Assembly: GCA_902792815.1 (NCBI GenBank)
Contig: CADBAY010000015.1
Coordinates: 1 to 64,000 of the forward strand
Direction: 5' to 3'
From: an uncultured Bacteroidia bacterium
GTDB taxonomy: Bacteria > Bacteroidota > Bacteroidia > Bacteroidales > UBA932
DNA: 64,000 bases
A program made the position numbers and the translations under genes. Below, piece after piece: positions 1 through 7,678 of the stretch (the first letter of the stretch is position 1; each line of letters begins with the position of its first letter). The notes beneath the pieces are model-generated. The model ran no database searches. It saw only the letters and a list, made by a program, of their open reading frames with translations, and had not been told where the DNA came from.

Positions 1-80
1 TCCCATCCCGAACAGAGAAGTTAAGCTCACTAGCGCCGATGGTACTGCCCCACCAGGTGGGAGAGTAGGTAGCTGCCGCT
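1..80 (+). rRNA. 5S ribosomal RNA, 3' part
   Basis: The first bases match the interior and 3' half of a bacterial 5S rRNA: CCGAACAGAGAAGTTAAG (loop C and helix III region), then GCGCCGATGGTACTGC and GGGAGAGTAGGTAGCTGCC. About the first 30 nt lie outside the window. It is followed within 10 nt by an intrinsic terminator, so this is the end of a plus-strand rRNA operon whose 16S and 23S genes would lie upstream. The exact 3' end is estimated from where the conserved sequence stops. Confidence 0.93.
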
Positions 81-88
81 TTTCGAAA

Positions 89-122
89 GGCTCGAGTCAG
101 AAATGACCCGAGCCTTTTTTTT
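89..122 (+). terminator. rRNA operon terminator
   Basis: GGCTCGAGTCA pairs with TGACCCGAGCC (one internal mismatch) around a GAAA tetraloop and is followed by eight T residues. This is a classical intrinsic terminator closing the 5S rRNA transcript. Confidence 0.93.
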
Positions 123-124
123 AC

Positions 125-132
125 TATCTTTG
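125..132 (+). promoter_or_regulatory. -7 box for the EamA transporter gene
   Basis: TATCTTTG matches the Bacteroidetes -7 consensus TAnnTTTG and lies 17 nt before the ATG at 150, directly after the rRNA terminator. I see no convincing -33 TTTG. Confidence 0.5.
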
Positions 133-149
133 CAGGGTTTTATCAGAGC

Positions 150-1085
150 ATGCAGCATATTGGTGAAATAATTGCGTTGTTGGTGTCCTTCTCGTGGACG
201 ATTTCTTCGATTTATGCCGATCTGGCGGTTCGAAGGATAGGCTCCATGAGCACCAACGTCATCAGGCTCTTCATGTCTTTTATTCTCCTGGGCCTGATTC
301 TCTGGATAACAGTGGGCGCTCCATATCCCGTATATGCCGACGGCAAGACTCTCTTTTGGCTTGGTCTTTCGGCACTTGTAGGCTATATTTTCGGTGACTG
401 GTGCCTTTTTAACTGCTATTTGCGCATTGGCGCCCGTTTCGGCCAGCTGCTTATGACCCTGGCTCCGCCGATTGCAGCTATAACTGGATGGATCATGCTC
501 GGTGAGAAACTCTCCGGGATGTCGCTTATCGCAATGGCCGTTACCCTGGCCGGTCTTGCCATTTCGATACTTGGCCGGGGAGAAGATCATAAAGTCAAGT
601 TCACTCTGCCGCTTAAGGGCATCATCTTTGGCATCGGTGCAGGAATTGGGCAGGGCGTGGGTCTGGTTCTGAGTAAGATAGGTCTCTCCTGTTATGTTGA
701 TGCCGTTCCGGCAGACGCTCCCGCCATCGTTAATACCATGCTGCCTTTTGCATCCACTATGTTCAGGGCAGTGATAGGAGGTTTCGGCTTCCTGGCCATT
801 ATGGCACTGCAAAAAGATCTGCCCACCCTGGCAGCCTCACTCAAGGATGGCAAGGGAATGAAATATACTGCCATCATGACCGTTTTCGGCCCTGCGCTAG
901 GCGTTTCTATGTCGCTTATGGCCGTTAGATATACCAGCGCCGGAATAGCATCTACGCTTATGGCTCTCTCGCCGGTATTCATCATGGTGCCTTACGCCAT
1001 TATCTTCAAACAAAAAATAACGCCACGCGAGATACTCGGCGTGGCGGTAACCATGACTGGCGTGGCGTTATTCTTCTTGCTGTAA
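150..1085 (+). CDS. EamA/DMT-family transporter
   Basis: The 311-aa protein is almost entirely hydrophobic, with about ten membrane helices arranged as two homologous EamA halves (roughly residues 5-140 and 155-310), the standard length and architecture of drug/metabolite transporters in the inner membrane. The first half holds a glycine-rich FGDWCLFNCYLRIGARFG stretch and the second ends in the usual GVAVTMTGVALFFLL helix. The family exports or imports small metabolites such as amino acids or nucleotide-related compounds; the substrate cannot be read from sequence. The gene stands alone behind its own -7 box, convergent with the Hsp20 gene 4 nt downstream. Confidence 0.85.
   Translation: MQHIGEIIALLVSFSWTISSIYADLAVRRIGSMSTNVIRLFMSFILLGLILWITVGAPYPVYADGKTLFWLGLSALVGYIFGDWCLFNCYLRIGARFGQLLMTLAPPIAAITGWIMLGEKLSGMSLIAMAVTLAGLAISILGRGEDHKVKFTLPLKGIIFGIGAGIGQGVGLVLSKIGLSCYVDAVPADAPAIVNTMLPFASTMFRAVIGGFGFLAIMALQKDLPTLAASLKDGKGMKYTAIMTVFGPALGVSMSLMAVRYTSAGIASTLMALSPVFIMVPYAIIFKQKITPREILGVAVTMTGVALFFLL
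1016..1072. repeat. Inverted repeat inside the transporter 3' end
   Basis: AATAACGCCACGC (1016-1028) and its perfect complement GCGTGGCGTTATT (1060-1072) form a 13-bp stem just before the stop codon. An A-run precedes the left arm and a T-rich stretch follows the right arm. Only 4 nt separate the two convergent genes here, so this coding-sequence hairpin could act as a bidirectional terminator. Confidence 0.5.
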
Positions 1086-1089
1086 AGGA

Positions 1090-1521
1090 TTACTTTATGG
1101 CAATCTGCTTTACTGCATCGGTCTTCTGGATCTTTTCCTTCTTGGGGATCGTAACCATAAGCACGCCCTTCTCGACCTTTGCCTCTATCTTCTCGGCGTC
1201 AACATCGTCGGGGAGCAGGAGCGTCTGCTGGAACTTCTCGTACGAGAACTCGCGGCGCAGGAATCTGCCGTGCTTTTTGCCTTCCTTGGTCTCGGCCTTC
1301 TTCTCCATCTCGATGTGGAGATTGTTGTCGGCGTCAACATGGACGCGGAAGTCTTCCTTGTCTAAACCAGGAGCTGCAAGCTCTACCTCATATTCTTTCT
1401 CTGTTTCAATTACATTGATGGCCGGTGCTGTGTAAGTGGGCCTTTCCATCCAGCTGTTGTCGAAAAAGTCATTGAAAATGTCCGGCAGCCAGCTATCACT
1501 TGTTCTTCTCATTGGTAACAT
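1090..1521 (-). CDS. Small heat shock protein, Hsp20/alpha-crystallin family
   Basis: The 143-aa length and layout are those of bacterial small heat shock proteins, ATP-independent holdases that bind unfolding proteins in the cytoplasm. The N-terminus is variable (about 35 residues including NDFFDNSW). An alpha-crystallin domain follows with ELAAPGLDKEDF in its first strands and the conserved GVLMVTIPK near residue 120, then a short C-terminal tail ending VKQIAIK (I-x-I-like). The start is ATG at 1521; a second ATG three codons in is also possible. A TTTG tetramer sits 4 nt upstream of the ATG, but without the TA of a full -7 box. The 151-nt gap to the flavoprotein gene shows no structure I can name. 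Confidence 0.93.
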   Translation of the reverse strand: MLPMRRTSDSWLPDIFNDFFDNSWMERPTYTAPAINVIETEKEYEVELAAPGLDKEDFRVHVDADNNLHIEMEKKAETKEGKKHGRFLRREFSYEKFQQTLLLPDDVDAEKIEAKVEKGVLMVTIPKKEKIQKTDAVKQIAIK

Positions 1522-1672
1522 AACTCAAAAACTTTAATCGTTCCGGTTTGTGGCCGCTACCCGCGGACCTTATTCCCGGAGTCCCTCGCGGAACCGTAAT
1601 AGGTAGAGACAAACCCCGGACCAGTGACAAATCGTGTACTTTTTGGCACATTTCTGCGCCATCTTGTCGTAG

Positions 1673-2899
1673 CTAGGAAAGACTCTGAGCGATAGCGTGC
1701 GCCGCCACCCATGCGGTGCTCCAGGCGGCTTGAAGGTTGAATCCTCCCGTTACTGCGTCGATGTCAAGCACCTCCCCGGCAAAATAGAGCCCGGGTACTT
1801 TGCGGCTCTGCATCGATGAGGGATCAACCTCGCTCAGGGCCACTCCGCCGCAGGTGACGAATTCTTCTTTGAACGCAGCCCTGCCCGTAAGGGGGTAGCT
1901 GTCGGCGGTAAGGACGCTGATGAGCCTGGAGCGTCCTTTGCTGCCAAGTTCCGACCAGCGGCAGTCGTTGCGGATTCCCGCACGCCCGAGCAGATGGCGC
2001 CAGAGCCTGTCGCTAAGAAGCGGGTGATGGCAATTGGCAATCAACCGGGCTCCGCCTGACATGACCTCCAGCCAAGCCGAAACTTCGCCCTCGGAGCAGT
2101 TGAGCCAGTTTATAAGGAGAGTGGCTTTATATTGATTTTCAGCTAAATAGCGTGCTGCGTACGATGAGAGCCTCAGCGTTGCCGGCCCGCTCACTCCCCA
2201 ATCGGTAAGCAGCAGCGTGCCAGAGGAGTGGAAACGTGTGCCGGCAATGCTCAATGCTGCATCTTCCACAACCGTCCCCATCAGGGAGCGCAGGCCATCG
2301 TCGCCAACCTTGAAGGTGAAAAGCGAAGGGACAGGGGGAACGAGTTCTATGCCCGTATCGCGCAGTATGCCGGCAGTGCCGCCGCCAGTGGTGAGTACAA
2401 CTGCATCGGGTTTAAGCTCTCCGGGCATGATGAGCAGGTCCGCTCCGATACTGCTTACTTTATGCCGGCATCTTATCCGGACGCCTCCCAGGCGCATCTG
2501 CCGCTCGAGAGTGCGCACTATCTGCATGGCGTCCTGGCTGCGCGGGAACACGCATCGGTCGTCTTGTACTACGAGTTCAACTCCGTGATCCTCAAACCAT
2601 TTACAGCAGTCCCACTGGCTGAAGGAGCTCAATGCGCGCTTCATAAGCGCGGCGCCTCTGGGGTACACTTGCTCGAGCGTTTTTACGCTTACGCGCTTAA
2701 GGTCGGCGGGGGAGTCGGGGCATAAGGCGGCAAAGCTGTTGGTCAAATTGCATCTTCCTCCGCCGGTGACGGAGAGCTTCGCCATCAACCGGGGGCCGGC
2801 TTCCAGCACAGATACCGGCCAGCCGGGGTGGAGTTCCGACAAAATGGCGGCACAAAAGCATCCGGCGGCACCTCCGCCTATTATTACCACGTTTGCCAC
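1673..2899 (-). CDS. HI0933/YhiN-family FAD-dependent oxidoreductase
   Basis: This 408-aa soluble flavoprotein has the N-terminal dinucleotide-binding motif GGGAAGCFCA near residue 8, the family signature GGGRCNLTN near residue 46, and a C-terminal FAD-closing segment GLYFAGEVLDIDAVTGGFN. These define the HI0933-like (YhiN, BaiN-like) family. Members are widespread; one gut clostridial member has been linked to bile-acid reduction, but the substrate of this one is unknown. The start is GTG at 2899. That choice is supported by a near-consensus -7 box (TATATTTA) ending 4 nt upstream, the same spacing as at several other genes in this window. It is a single gene, divergent from the EF-hand membrane protein. 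Confidence 0.9.
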   Translation of the reverse strand: MANVVIIGGGAAGCFCAAILSELHPGWPVSVLEAGPRLMAKLSVTGGGRCNLTNSFAALCPDSPADLKRVSVKTLEQVYPRGAALMKRALSSFSQWDCCKWFEDHGVELVVQDDRCVFPRSQDAMQIVRTLERQMRLGGVRIRCRHKVSSIGADLLIMPGELKPDAVVLTTGGGTAGILRDTGIELVPPVPSLFTFKVGDDGLRSLMGTVVEDAALSIAGTRFHSSGTLLLTDWGVSGPATLRLSSYAARYLAENQYKATLLINWLNCSEGEVSAWLEVMSGGARLIANCHHPLLSDRLWRHLLGRAGIRNDCRWSELGSKGRSRLISVLTADSYPLTGRAAFKEEFVTCGGVALSEVDPSSMQSRKVPGLYFAGEVLDIDAVTGGFNLQAAWSTAWVAAHAIAQSLS

Positions 2900-2903
2900 G
2901 GAG

Positions 2904-2911
2904 TAAATATA
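2904..2911 (-). promoter_or_regulatory. Near-consensus -7 box, 4 nt before the flavoprotein GTG
   Basis: On the minus strand TATATTTA differs from TAnnTTTG only in the last base and is separated from the GTG start by CTCC. If functional, the transcript begins at or beside the start codon. Confidence 0.35.
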
Positions 2912-2923
2912 GGAAAAAATATG

Positions 2924-2931
2924 TATATTTG
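2924..2931 (+). promoter_or_regulatory. -7 box for the EF-hand membrane protein gene
   Basis: TATATTTG is an exact TAnnTTTG match located 26 nt before the ATG at 2958, a normal leader length. No -33 TTTG at the expected distance is evident. Confidence 0.5.
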
Positions 2932-2957
2932 CCTAGATACACCAAACCTTAATCAAT

Positions 2958-5183
2958 ATGGCCAAGAAAAAGAAGAACACCGGTTATGAGTGGAATTATT
3001 GCTCATTCGGCGGCGTAGTGCGTGTAAACGTACGCAACGGAGAAGATATCGCCCACCTGGGCGAACTCGACAAGAAGCTCTGGACAGTCCTGAGCTGTCC
3101 TACGCAGGGCCTCGAATTCCCGACCGAAACCCTTAAGCTGATAGATACCGACGGCGACGGCAAAATCAGGGTAGATGAAATAGTGGCGGCTGCTAACTGG
3201 CTCTGTTCCGTGCTCAAGGACAAGGAGTTGCTGATCAAGGCTCCGGATACCCTCAAGCTTTCCGACATCAATACCGATGTTCCTGAAGGCGCTAAACTGC
3301 ACAAGTCCGCATTGCAGATTCTCTCCAATCTTAAGCTCGAGAAGGACGAGATTTCGGTGGCCGACACTTCCGACAGCGTCGCTATTTTTGCCGAAACTGC
3401 ATTCAACGGCGACGGTGTCATCACCGAGGCATCAACCCAGGATGCCCATCTGAAAGACGTTATCAAAGCCATCGCCGCACATATCGGTTCTGCCGTGGAC
3501 CGTAGCGGTGTTGACGGGGTGACTGCCGAACAGATAGAGGCGTTCTACACTGCTTTGGCCGATTATGCTGCCTGGCAGGCGGCCGGCACTGCCGAGGTTT
3601 TCCCCTTCAAGGAGGATACCCAGGCTGCTATGGAAGCGGTAGATGCCCTTAAGACCAAGGTTTCCGACTTTTTCATGCGCTGCAAGCTTATTGCTTTTAC
3701 CGAGGCCGCAGCACCTGCAGTTGACGTATCTGCCGACAAGATCAGCGCCATTTCGGACCACGATCTTTCCGGTGAAGCCCAGGAGATTGCGTCCTACCCT
3801 CTGGCCCGTCCTGCCAAAGACGGCCTGCTGCGCTTCGATGGTATCAATCCTGCCTGGAAGGACAAGGTGATGGCCATGCGCAAGCTTGTGGGGCTAGAGG
3901 CCGAAGAAGGAATAGATGAGGCTGGCTGGAATGCCATATGCGCCAAATTCGCTCCTTATATTGCCTGGAAGGACGCCAAGAAGGGCGCCGAAGTAGAGGC
4001 GCTCGGGCTTGACGAGATTAAGAAACTCCTCGCTGCAGACGACAAGGCCGCCCTGCTGGAGCTGGTGGCGTCGGACAAGGCTCTTGAAGATGAGGCCAAT
4101 TCGATTGATGAGGTAAACAAGCTCACACACCTTGTGCGCGACTTCTACAAGTTGCTTAAGAACTATGTGATATTCAGCGATTTCTATTCTCCCGACCTGA
4201 AGCAGATGGCCGTGTTCGAAGCCGGAAAGCTCTATATCGACGAGCGCTGCTGCCGCCTCTGCGTGAGGGTTGAAGATATGGGCAAGCACGCCGATATGGC
4301 GGGCCTTAGCGGAATGTTCCTGCTTTATTGCGCCTGCACCTCCAAGACTACGGGTAAATCGATGAATATCGTTGCCGTTATGACCGACGGCAAAACCAGG
4401 AACCTGCGTCCCGGCACCAACGGTGTGTTCTACGACCGTGACGGTCTTGATTACGATGCGACAATCGTGCGCGTCGTGGAGAATCCCCTAAGCATCAAGC
4501 AAGCGTTCTGGGCCCCTTATGTCAAGTTCTGGAACTGGATTACCGGACTGATCAACAAGTCTGCCGCCGAGAAGGACGCCAAGGCAATGGAGGGCCTGCA
4601 AAACGGAGCTGCTGCGGTCCCTGCTGACGCTGCGGCCAAGAAGCAGCCTTTCGATATAGGCAAGTTCGCCGGCATTTTTGCTGCCGTAGGCATGGCAATC
4701 GGCCTTCTGGGCGCCGCCATAGCCGGAATTATCGCAGGTATTGCCAAGCTGCCCTGGTGGGGATTCATCCTCATCATCCTTGGCATCATGCTCCTGATTT
4801 CCGGTCCTTCCTGCTTTATTGCCTGGGGCAAACTGCGCCGCCGCAACCTTGGCCCCGTGCTTAATGCAAACGGCTGGGCTATCAACTCCAACGTGATCGT
4901 CAATATTCCTTTCGGACGCACTCTTACCAGTATCGCCAAATATCCTAAGATGAAACTGGAAGATCCCTACAAGCCCAAGGCTCCGCTGTGGTGGAGAATT
5001 CTTCGCTGGGTGCTCCTTGCCCTTGTAATCGCTTTCTGCGCCCTGTTCTTTACCGATAATCTTAAGTGTATCGGCCTGCCGTTCCACAAAGAGAAGGCTC
5101 CTGTCGAGCAGGTAGAAGAGGCGCCTGAGGCCGCGGAGCAAGATGCTGTAGTTGAGGATGTTGTGAGTGCGGAGGAAGAATAA
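2958..5183 (+). CDS. Large EF-hand-containing membrane protein, function unknown
   Basis: I do not recognise a named family for the whole 741-aa protein. It starts MAKKKK without a signal peptide. Near residue 63 it carries a textbook EF-hand calcium loop, DTDGDGKIRVDE, with acidic residues at loop positions 1, 3, 5 and 12. A second, degenerate loop (FNGDGVITE) lies near residue 150. Residues about 200-550 are soluble and rich in Ala, Asp and Lys. The C-terminal third has a Gly/Ala-rich hydrophobic pair of helices (around 570-640) and a further helix (WILRWVLLALVIAF-like, around 690), then an acidic Glu/Val/Ala tail. The likely picture is a mostly cytoplasmic protein anchored by its C-terminus. 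It is followed after 1 nt by a glycosyltransferase, so the two are co-transcribed. Confidence 0.6.
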   Translation: MAKKKKNTGYEWNYCSFGGVVRVNVRNGEDIAHLGELDKKLWTVLSCPTQGLEFPTETLKLIDTDGDGKIRVDEIVAAANWLCSVLKDKELLIKAPDTLKLSDINTDVPEGAKLHKSALQILSNLKLEKDEISVADTSDSVAIFAETAFNGDGVITEASTQDAHLKDVIKAIAAHIGSAVDRSGVDGVTAEQIEAFYTALADYAAWQAAGTAEVFPFKEDTQAAMEAVDALKTKVSDFFMRCKLIAFTEAAAPAVDVSADKISAISDHDLSGEAQEIASYPLARPAKDGLLRFDGINPAWKDKVMAMRKLVGLEAEEGIDEAGWNAICAKFAPYIAWKDAKKGAEVEALGLDEIKKLLAADDKAALLELVASDKALEDEANSIDEVNKLTHLVRDFYKLLKNYVIFSDFYSPDLKQMAVFEAGKLYIDERCCRLCVRVEDMGKHADMAGLSGMFLLYCACTSKTTGKSMNIVAVMTDGKTRNLRPGTNGVFYDRDGLDYDATIVRVVENPLSIKQAFWAPYVKFWNWITGLINKSAAEKDAKAMEGLQNGAAAVPADAAAKKQPFDIGKFAGIFAAVGMAIGLLGAAIAGIIAGIAKLPWWGFILIILGIMLLISGPSCFIAWGKLRRRNLGPVLNANGWAINSNVIVNIPFGRTLTSIAKYPKMKLEDPYKPKAPLWWRILRWVLLALVIAFCALFFTDNLKCIGLPFHKEKAPVEQVEEAPEAAEQDAVVEDVVSAEEE

Positions 5184-5184
5184 G

Positions 5185-6387
5185 ATGGATTTGACTGAAC
5201 GTTTATTTCAAAAAGAAGAGGCCAACGTTGGCCTCTTTTGCGACAGTTTCCCTCCTGTTATGGACGGGGTGGCGGTTTGCATGGAGAATTACGCCAAGTG
5301 GCTTCAAAAGATGGCCGGAGGCGTTAAAGTCGTTACGCCTAATGTTCCGGGAACTGATTATTCCAACCTGGGTTATGAGGTCATAAACTTCCTCAGCGTG
5401 CCGGTGCCGCAGCGTCCGCCGTATGTGACCGGAATTGCCGAGGCCGACCCGCGTTTTCTGGTAAACATCTCCAAGATACGCTTCAAGATCCTGCACGCTC
5501 ACTGTCCGTTCTCGACGGGCATAGCCGCGCGCCGTCTGGCAAGGCACCAGGGCATACCTCTGGTGGCCACGTTCCATTCAAAATACAGGGATGACTTTGC
5601 GCGCGTGCTGCCGAAGCCGGTGGTGGACAGCATCATCAAGTATATAATTGATTTTTACGAGCGTGCCGACCTTGTGTGGGTGCCTCAGGAATCGGTGATT
5701 GATGTTATCCGGGAATATGGCTACAAGGGTAAGGTGGAGGTGATGGACAACGGCTCCGACCTTGTGGCCGACTATCCGGAGAAGTTCTTCGTGGATGCAC
5801 GTAAAGCGCTGGGCATCAAGCCCGAGGAGTTCGTGATGCTGTTTGTGGGTCAGCACATCTGGGAAAAGAATCCCCGGCTTATCATAGAGTCCCTTGCGGG
5901 TATGGGCGACGTGCCTTTCCGCATGTTTTTTATCGGTACGGGCTACGCGGCCGAAGATATGAAGGCTCTGGTGACCGAGAAGGGCCTGGACGATAAAGTG
6001 ACTTTTGTGGGCAATATCACTGACAGGCAGCTGCTTACGCGCTATTATGCTGCGTCGGACCTTTTCCTGTTCCCTTCTTTGTACGACACCGCCGGCCTGG
6101 TGGTCCGCGAGGCGGCATCCCTCCATACTCCATCCGTGATGGCGGAGGGCTCCACGGCTGCAACCGCCTTGACCGACGGGGTGAACGGCTTCCTGGTTAA
6201 AAACAATCCTGCCGATATGGAGGCCCTGCTGCGCCGGCTCATAGCCGATCCTGAAAGAGTGCGCAGAGTGGGTATCCAGGCCTCAAAAACCATAGTCCGC
6301 TCTTGGGAGGACTGTGTGGGTGAGGCCCTCGACCGCTACAATACCTTATTGAAAACCAGGAATCTGCCGACTATCGAGCGGCTCTGA
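5185..6387 (+). CDS. GT4-family glycosyltransferase
   Basis: This 400-aa GT-B glycosyltransferase probably transfers a sugar from a nucleotide donor to a lipid or glycan acceptor at the cytoplasmic membrane. The N-terminal Rossmann domain begins GLFCDSFPPVMDGVA, typical of GT4 enzymes acting on lipids (PimB- and diglucosyl-diacylglycerol-like). The C-terminal donor domain shows FVGQHIWEKNP near residue 220 and the E-x7-E-type element YDTAGLVVREA, where the first acid is Asp. I chose ATG 5185 over the in-frame GTG at 5167 because the latter lies inside the preceding gene, and the AGGAAG purine stretch immediately before 5185 fits a ribosome site. It ends exactly where the convergent nuclease gene ends, with no spacer. 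Confidence 0.85.
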   Translation: MDLTERLFQKEEANVGLFCDSFPPVMDGVAVCMENYAKWLQKMAGGVKVVTPNVPGTDYSNLGYEVINFLSVPVPQRPPYVTGIAEADPRFLVNISKIRFKILHAHCPFSTGIAARRLARHQGIPLVATFHSKYRDDFARVLPKPVVDSIIKYIIDFYERADLVWVPQESVIDVIREYGYKGKVEVMDNGSDLVADYPEKFFVDARKALGIKPEEFVMLFVGQHIWEKNPRLIIESLAGMGDVPFRMFFIGTGYAAEDMKALVTEKGLDDKVTFVGNITDRQLLTRYYAASDLFLFPSLYDTAGLVVREAASLHTPSVMAEGSTAATALTDGVNGFLVKNNPADMEALLRRLIADPERVRRVGIQASKTIVRSWEDCVGEALDRYNTLLKTRNLPTIERL

Positions 6388-7164
6388 TTACTTTCCGAAC
6401 AGCTCGTTGAGCAAGCGTGCCAGCCGGTATCCGGCGTCGCGCAGCTGCAAAGACACAATCTCACGCGACTTTTCTACGGTATCAGGATCCAAATCCTTTG
6501 TAAGGAACGGATTGATATCGTAGATGGCCGCGCAGCGGTCGCCGCAGCATTTGGCCCAGTCAATCAGGGAACCTTTGGCAATTTTGTTCCGGCGGCAGGC
6601 GCCGCAGTTGTCCAGCTGCGCTGCAAGATCGTCGGGGTCGGCATCGGGCCAGAGCCTGTTGGGCATGGCGTCATAGAGGTTGTGGAACGATTTGATATCC
6701 TCTCCGTTGAGCCTGCAGGGCCAGAAAGCCCGGGGGCCGGGGAAGTATGCGTGCACCGGGCAGTGCATGTCTCCCACAAAATGAATAAGCATGCGCACGT
6801 TCATTACCACGGCCGAATCAGTCAGGTCCTTGTAATGCTCCAGATTGTAGCAAGCGATTTCAAGGGCTTGGATACAGTCGCCTTTTGAGAGGCGGGGATT
6901 GGGGTCGTAGCGGTGCAGGCTGTCCACATTGTACACGTGCCAGGCGGTGGTGTAGGCAATCTCGGGGTCTCTGCGGTGATGGTCCATCCACACTGCGTCT
7001 TTTTTGAGATCGTAGTCAAAATACTTGGCTATGTTAGCTTTAGTCTTTTGGGTTAAATGACGCTCGGCGACGGCTATGACTGTCTTGTGTCCGAGGACTC
7101 CCCAGGCGGCCGAATAAAAGCATGCGCAAGCGGCCAGAACGATGATTGCAAATAGTTTTTTCAT
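6388..7164 (-). CDS. S1/P1-family zinc nuclease, secreted
   Basis: A 258-aa precursor of a periplasmic or secreted zinc-dependent nuclease acting on single-stranded nucleic acid or 3'-nucleotides. A signal peptide of about 20 residues ends at A-A, so the mature N-terminus would be the family's invariant Trp (WGVLGH), whose amino group and carbonyl help bind zinc. Other ligands of the tri-zinc site are visible in order: the His of VLGH, the Asp of WMDHH, the His of WHVYNVD, HFVGDMHCPVH, and HNLYD as the final H-x3-D. All expected ligands are present, so activity is likely. It is transcribed alone from a -7 box only 4 nt before its ATG. Confidence 0.9.
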   Translation of the reverse strand: MKKLFAIIVLAACACFYSAAWGVLGHKTVIAVAERHLTQKTKANIAKYFDYDLKKDAVWMDHHRRDPEIAYTTAWHVYNVDSLHRYDPNPRLSKGDCIQALEIACYNLEHYKDLTDSAVVMNVRMLIHFVGDMHCPVHAYFPGPRAFWPCRLNGEDIKSFHNLYDAMPNRLWPDADPDDLAAQLDNCGACRRNKIAKGSLIDWAKCCGDRCAAIYDINPFLTKDLDPDTVEKSREIVSLQLRDAGYRLARLLNELFGK

Positions 7165-7168
7165 AGTC

Positions 7169-7176
7169 CAAATATA
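7169..7176 (-). promoter_or_regulatory. -7 box 4 nt before the nuclease ATG
   Basis: TATATTTG on the minus strand is an exact -7 consensus, followed by GACT and then the ATG. The predicted start of transcription coincides with the start codon. Confidence 0.5.
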
Positions 7177-7208
7177 CTAAAATCACTTGAATAATAAAAT
7201 ATTCTTCG

Positions 7209-7216
7209 TATATTTG
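7209..7216 (+). promoter_or_regulatory. -7 box for rpsO
   Basis: TATATTTG matches the -7 consensus and lies 73 nt before the rpsO ATG, leaving a leader where autoregulation by S15, known in other bacteria, could act. I cannot show an S15 binding fold from sequence. Confidence 0.5.
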
Positions 7217-7289
7217 CAGGCTTTTTGACAGCGATGTTTCAATAAAGCACTGCCCCAATTTTTATAAACAATTAAAAATTTTTTGCACA

Positions 7290-7565
7290 ATGGCTGAATA
7301 TTTAGAGCCTTCAAAAAAGCAAGAGATTTTCGCGAAGTACGGGAAGTCTAATACTGACACCGGCTCTCCTGAGAGTCAAGTTGCTCTATTTTCCTACCGT
7401 ATCGCTCATCTTACCGAGCACGTGAAGAAGAACAAGAAGGACGTGGTAACACGCCGCTCCCTTCTCCGTCTCGTCGGTAAGCGCCGTCAGGTTCTGGATT
7501 ATCTCCAGAAAGTTGACATCGAGAGGTACAGGGATATCGTCAAGAAGCTTGGTCTTCGTCGATAA
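7290..7565 (+). CDS. rpsO: 30S ribosomal protein S15
   Basis: The 91-aa protein is full-length S15, a primary 16S rRNA-binding protein of the 30S platform. The conserved [15 protein letters not shown] segment and the C-terminal basic [10 protein letters not shown] region are intact. It is followed by a strong terminator and then by pnp, the same neighbour order as in many bacteria. It has its own -7 box and a leader of about 70 nt. Confidence 0.98.
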   Translation: MAEYLEPSKKQEIFAKYGKSNTDTGSPESQVALFSYRIAHLTEHVKKNKKDVVTRRSLLRLVGKRRQVLDYLQKVDIERYRDIVKKLGLRR

Positions 7566-7582
7566 ATCAATAGGAAAAGCTT

Positions 7583-7616
7583 GGGTGGCTCCCAAAGGGG
7601 GAGCCATCCTTTTTTT
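7583..7616 (+). terminator. rpsO terminator
   Basis: GGGTGGCTCCC (7583-7593) pairs with GGGAGCCATCC (7599-7609), an 11-bp stem with one G-T wobble, followed by seven T residues. It separates rpsO from pnp; I see no clear -7 box between it and pnp, so partial read-through is likely. Confidence 0.9.
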
Positions 7617-7678
7617 AAGCATATCAGCAGCGGAACTCCGCTGAATCCGCATAGAAGAAAGACGTAAAGGAAACAGTA

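Noticed and set aside
1522-1672. Possible heat-shock (CIRCE or ROSE-like) element upstream of Hsp20
   Set aside because: No CIRCE inverted repeat and no convincing thermosensor fold could be identified; several GC-rich short complements are not enough.
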